Shown here one piece after another: positions 5,760-8,659 of a stretch of 8,659 bases of DNA. Source of the DNA: Deltaproteobacteria bacterium (GTDB lineage: Bacteria; Desulfobacterota; JADFXK01); the NCBI GenBank assembly GCA_015233285.1, contig JADFYA010000133.1, positions 1 through 8,659 of the forward strand, read 5' to 3'. Position numbers and translations under genes: made by a program. Below the pieces are notes generated by a model. The model worked only from the letters and a program-made list of their open reading frames with translations, did no database searches and was not told where the DNA came from. Numbering within the stretch: position 1 is the first letter of the stretch; each line of letters starts with the position of its first letter.

Positions 5760-8659
5760 TTAACGCAACAGGGTTAAGAGACTTTGCGGCAACTGGTTAG
5801 CCTGAGCCAACATAGCCGTTCCCGCCTGATTCATGATCTGATATTTGGTCATGGCCGCCACGCCCTGCGCCATATCCAGGTCTGTGATGCTAGACTCGGC
5901 AGCCGTCATATTTTGGCTCATAACGGACAGATTGTTAACGGTGTAATCCAACCGGTTCATCACTGCGCCCAATTTGGACCGTTGGGAAGAGACCATGTTA
6001 ATGGCATGATCAATCTTGGAGATCGACCGTTGAGCCAGGGTCGGGTCCACCATCAGAACGTTGTCTAAGCCCAAAGAAGCGGTGTCAACCTCACCGATAG
6101 AGGTGCTGATATTTTGCCCGGCGTTGGCTCCCACCGCCAGGTTGACGTGTTTATCAACCACGTGGAGAACCATCGAGTGAGCCTGACCGTCGGAAGCGAA
6201 GTCAAAACTTCCGGTATTGGCGTTCCAGGTGGTATTCACACCGACCGTCGGGGAAAACTTAATATCAACGCCCGGAATCAGGTTATCCGCCTCAGGTGAA
6301 GCCACTTTGCGGTCAAACAGGTTTTGTCCGGTATGCGCATCCGTGACTTGAACGAGCCAGGGGTCAATCCCTTGAGTATCGGAAGCACATTGAATCCGAG
6401 CGAAACTGAAGGCCGTCTGGAGGTCTTCATCCGCCCCGAAGAAGAGTTGCCCGGAAGCTCCGGCCCAGGGTGACCTGACGACCAGAGTCCCGTCCACGGC
6501 CGCATCCCCCGATCCTTGCCGGTAGGTGCCTTCCGAGGTGTTGGTGATAAAGTCGGCTACGTGATTATACACCGTGCCCGCAGCCGTGCCGTTGACGGTG
6601 AGACCCAACCCACCGGAGGACACCTTGGTGGTGATGGCTGAAGCGATCATGTTCTGTAACTGATTCAGCGTGGTCGCCTTGTCAAAGTAGATCGTGGCTT
6701 TTTGACCGTTGGCGTAGATATTCAAGTTCCTGGACTGATCCAACAAGCCGTTGAATTGGGCGATTTGACCCAACGTGTTGGATCCCTTGGCGATGGAAAC
6801 CTGGTCGCCGATTTTGGTCACGTCGAGAAGGAGGCTCCCCGCGTTTCCCACCGTGGCGGCAGTACTTCTGGTGAAATGCAGCTGCACCCCCGAGGCGGCC
6901 ATGGTCGCATCTGCAGTTATGGATGTGGCGAGCGCAACGTTCCCGGCCGCTGACCAATCCGAATAATTGACAGTGGTCTCAGCGCTACCAGTCCGACGGT
7001 TGTAAATCTGGGTCGCCAGTTCAGTCTTAGCCGCATCCTTATAGATGGCTAGCGAAACTCCGTTGTCATTTCCCTGGGCCAGGGTCGTTAAATCCCATCC
7101 TACCGCGCTGAGAACGCTGGCCAACCCGGCCCCGTCGTACAACTGGACCTGAGAAGTACCCCCGATTTTCTGGCTAATCAAATTGAAAGCACCGTTGGCA
7201 ACAGTACCACCACCCGAATTGCCAGAATACGCTACGTTCACCAGGTTGCTTGTCGACCCGCCGCCGGCTAGCACGGCCGTGTTCATTGCCGATTGCAGCG
7301 CCGCGGCCAACTTTTGCCTACCAGTAGCTGACGCGGAATAGACGGCATCTTTCAAGGTAGCAGTGTAAACAGAGGAATGGTTGACCGAAAAGACAATCTT
7401 GTCGTTCCCCGAACCAGTGTGCGTGCCGGCTGTAATACCTAAAGAGGATACACTATAACCATTCGCTGTGTGTACGAGGTTACTGATGACGAATGAACTA
7501 GGTTTGACGCTGCCGTCAGCCGAGGTCACCACAAATGACAGTTGATGATTGATGTCCACCTGCGCCCGAACTCCAAGTTGGGCACTCATTAACTTGTTGT
7601 TAATTGTTGACAACACATCGGCTTCATTAATGGCGATAACTGGGTTCCCTCCTGCACCTATTGCCTGATTTGTCCCGTTTGCTTTGAATGAAACGGTCGC
7701 ACTATGGCCGTTGGCGTTGATATTAAACGAAGTAAAACCTCCGTTTGCGGCAACGGTGCCGGTTCCCGTAAAGAAAAACAGGTAGGAATTTTCAGTGTTC
7801 TGTCCCGCCGTAACCGAGGTATTGGCCGCAAGAGTCGTATTGGCCAAATTTAAGGCCCCAGTGTCTCCGGTCACCGAAATAGCTACTCCAGCTGTTGAAC
7901 TGATGGTCATGAAGTAGCCACCGGCAGGGTTCGGGGTGGTACCGGCAGTCCAGAGGACTTTAACACCGCCTCCTCCTGTCTCAATGGCGCACGTAATCTG
8001 CGTCATGTTATATGTACCCTTCCCGAAAGTTACCGCATTAGCGCCGAAATGAAGGGTAGTACTTTGATTAAAATTAACCGTTTCGGTAGAGCAGTTTTGG
8101 GCCACACCAGCCACCTGCTGTGTCGCACCCATTTGACGCTGTTCCGAACTCTTGGCGGCGAACGATGCATCTGTGCCCGCAATAGTAATAGCCCCGACCC
8201 CCACGGCGCTGCCGTTGAGTTCAGCAGCTTTACCCTGCTGGAATTGGTAATAATAGGCTGTATCCTGAGGCACCTTGGTCTGAGTTACCGTAATGTTGCC
8301 CGTAGTCAACATCGACCCACTGGTATTATTCAGTTGGACCCTTAAATCATTTGCAGTGGCCGTGTAAGGATTCTTCAACTCCATGACGTCACTCTTCCAA
8401 ACCTCGTTGGTGCCTACGGCTGAGGCGGTGACGTTAATCCGGTAATTGCCTTCCCGCACCTGGCCGGTAAGAGTCGCCGAAAGCACAGAGCCGCTGTCGG
8501 TGGACCAGATACCTGATCCGTTTCCATTTAGGAGTTTTTTGGTGTTAAACTCCGTGCTGGAAGAGATTTGGTTGACTTCAGCCTTCAGTTGGTCCACTTC
8601 ATCCTGGATGGACGACCGGTCCGACGAAGTCAAAGTACCATTGGAAGCCTGAACGGCCA
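5760..8659 (-). CDS. fliC: Giant flagellin with large variable central region (N-terminus outside the window)
   Basis: Flagellin is the secreted subunit that polymerises into the flagellar filament. Residues are numbered from the TTG at 8633, but the frame stays open to the window edge (AVQASNGT precedes it), so this TTG is not the start and about 95 N-terminal residues are missing. Residues 1-38 are the end of the conserved N-terminal D1 helix region (SSDRSSIQDEVDQL, then STEFNTKKLLNG). Residues about 865-957 are a canonical C-terminal D1/D0 domain (RSKLGAVMNRLDYTVNNL, ITDLDMAQGVAAMTKYQIM, AMLAQANQLPQSLLTLLR). Between lie about 820 residues rich in Gly, Thr, Ser, Ala and Asn, with strand-rich units. 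At least two resemble flagellin IN motifs: about 303-375 (FNINANGHSATVSF onward) and about 636-682 (NLNIYANGQKATIYF onward). The full protein would be about 1,050 aa, against the usual 270-500. Three cysteines (181, 215, 749) are unusual for a flagellin. The stop TAA (5760-5762) is followed by a strong terminator. The promoter lies outside the window. Confidence 0.93.
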   Translation of the reverse strand, partial: AVQASNGTLTSSDRSSIQDEVDQLKAEVNQISSSTEFNTKKLLNGNGSGIWSTDSGSVLSATLTGQVREGNYRINVTASAVGTNEVWKSDVMELKNPYTATANDLRVQLNNTSGSMLTTGNITVTQTKVPQDTAYYYQFQQGKAAELNGSAVGVGAITIAGTDASFAAKSSEQRQMGATQQVAGVAQNCSTETVNFNQSTTLHFGANAVTFGKGTYNMTQITCAIETGGGGVKVLWTAGTTPNPAGGYFMTISSTAGVAISVTGDTGALNLANTTLAANTSVTAGQNTENSYLFFFTGTGTVAANGGFTSFNINANGHSATVSFKANGTNQAIGAGGNPVIAINEADVLSTINNKLMSAQLGVRAQVDINHQLSFVVTSADGSVKPSSFVISNLVHTANGYSVSSLGITAGTHTGSGNDKIVFSVNHSSVYTATLKDAVYSASATGRQKLAAALQSAMNTAVLAGGGSTSNLVNVAYSGNSGGGTVANGAFNLISQKIGGTSQVQLYDGAGLASVLSAVGWDLTTLAQGNDNGVSLAIYKDAAKTELATQIYNRRTGSAETTVNYSDWSAAGNVALATSITADATMAASGVQLHFTRSTAATVGNAGSLLLDVTKIGDQVSIAKGSNTLGQIAQFNGLLDQSRNLNIYANGQKATIYFDKATTLNQLQNMIASAITTKVSSGGLGLTVNGTAAGTVYNHVADFITNTSEGTYRQGSGDAAVDGTLVVRSPWAGASGQLFFGADEDLQTAFSFARIQCASDTQGIDPWLVQVTDAHTGQNLFDRKVASPEADNLIPGVDIKFSPTVGVNTTWNANTGSFDFASDGQAHSMVLHVVDKHVNLAVGANAGQNISTSIGEVDTASLGLDNVLMVDPTLAQRSISKIDHAINMVSSQRSKLGAVMNRLDYTVNNLSVMSQNMTAAESSITDLDMAQGVAAMTKYQIMNQAGTAMLAQANQLPQSLLTLLR

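Noticed and set aside
8631..8633. TTG as the start of the flagellin gene
   Set aside because: The reading frame continues upstream to the window edge with typical flagellin sequence (AVQASNGT), and the essential N-terminal D0 helix would be missing.
5760..8652. Several plus-strand and alternate-frame ORFs of 60-98 codons across the flagellin gene
   Set aside because: They are shadows of the long minus-strand gene and show no domain, ribosome binding site or membrane pattern of their own.

Overview
The window looks like a piece of a Gram-negative, flagellated bacterial chromosome. A member of the Desulfobacterota (former Deltaproteobacteria) is my best guess, from the style of the flagellin and MurJ sequences and from the mix of an MgtC-like protein, a hydroxylase-type iron-sulfur subunit and an Rpn-like nuclease. 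No rRNA or other decisive marker is present, so the assignment is tentative.

Left part (1-2506, plus strand): the C-terminal two thirds of a MurJ/MviN lipid II flippase enter from the left edge. A 211-base gap follows, holding a good sigma70-type promoter (GTGACA, 17 bases, TATACT). Next come an MgtC/SapB-family membrane protein (TTG start with a strong ribosome binding site) and, 27 bases later, a small [2Fe-2S] protein of the xanthine dehydrogenase/CO dehydrogenase small-subunit type. These last two are probably co-transcribed. The iron-sulfur subunit has no molybdenum or flavin partner next to it.

Middle part (2507-5703, plus strand): an accessory region. It starts with an Rpn-like PD-(D/E)XK nuclease gene with a DUF4351-like C-terminus. 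A short, doubtful ORF of about 92 codons follows, then two diverged tandem paralogs (259 and 265 aa) that I cannot assign to any known family. The paralogs are AT-richer than the left part and are separated by a 345-base non-coding spacer. That spacer carries a palindromic interspersed repeat with 28-base arms and extra partial copies of the arm. The paralog pair is the most likely undescribed element here.

Right part (5704-8659, minus strand): a compact hairpin terminator separates the second paralog from a convergent, very large flagellin gene. The flagellin C-terminus and part of the N-terminal D1 helix region are canonical. Between them lie roughly 820 residues of variable, beta-rich sequence with flagellin IN-like units. 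The gene runs off the right edge, so the first roughly 95 residues are missing. The full protein would be about 1,050 residues, two to three times the usual size.

No tRNA, rRNA, CRISPR array or intact insertion sequence was recognised.
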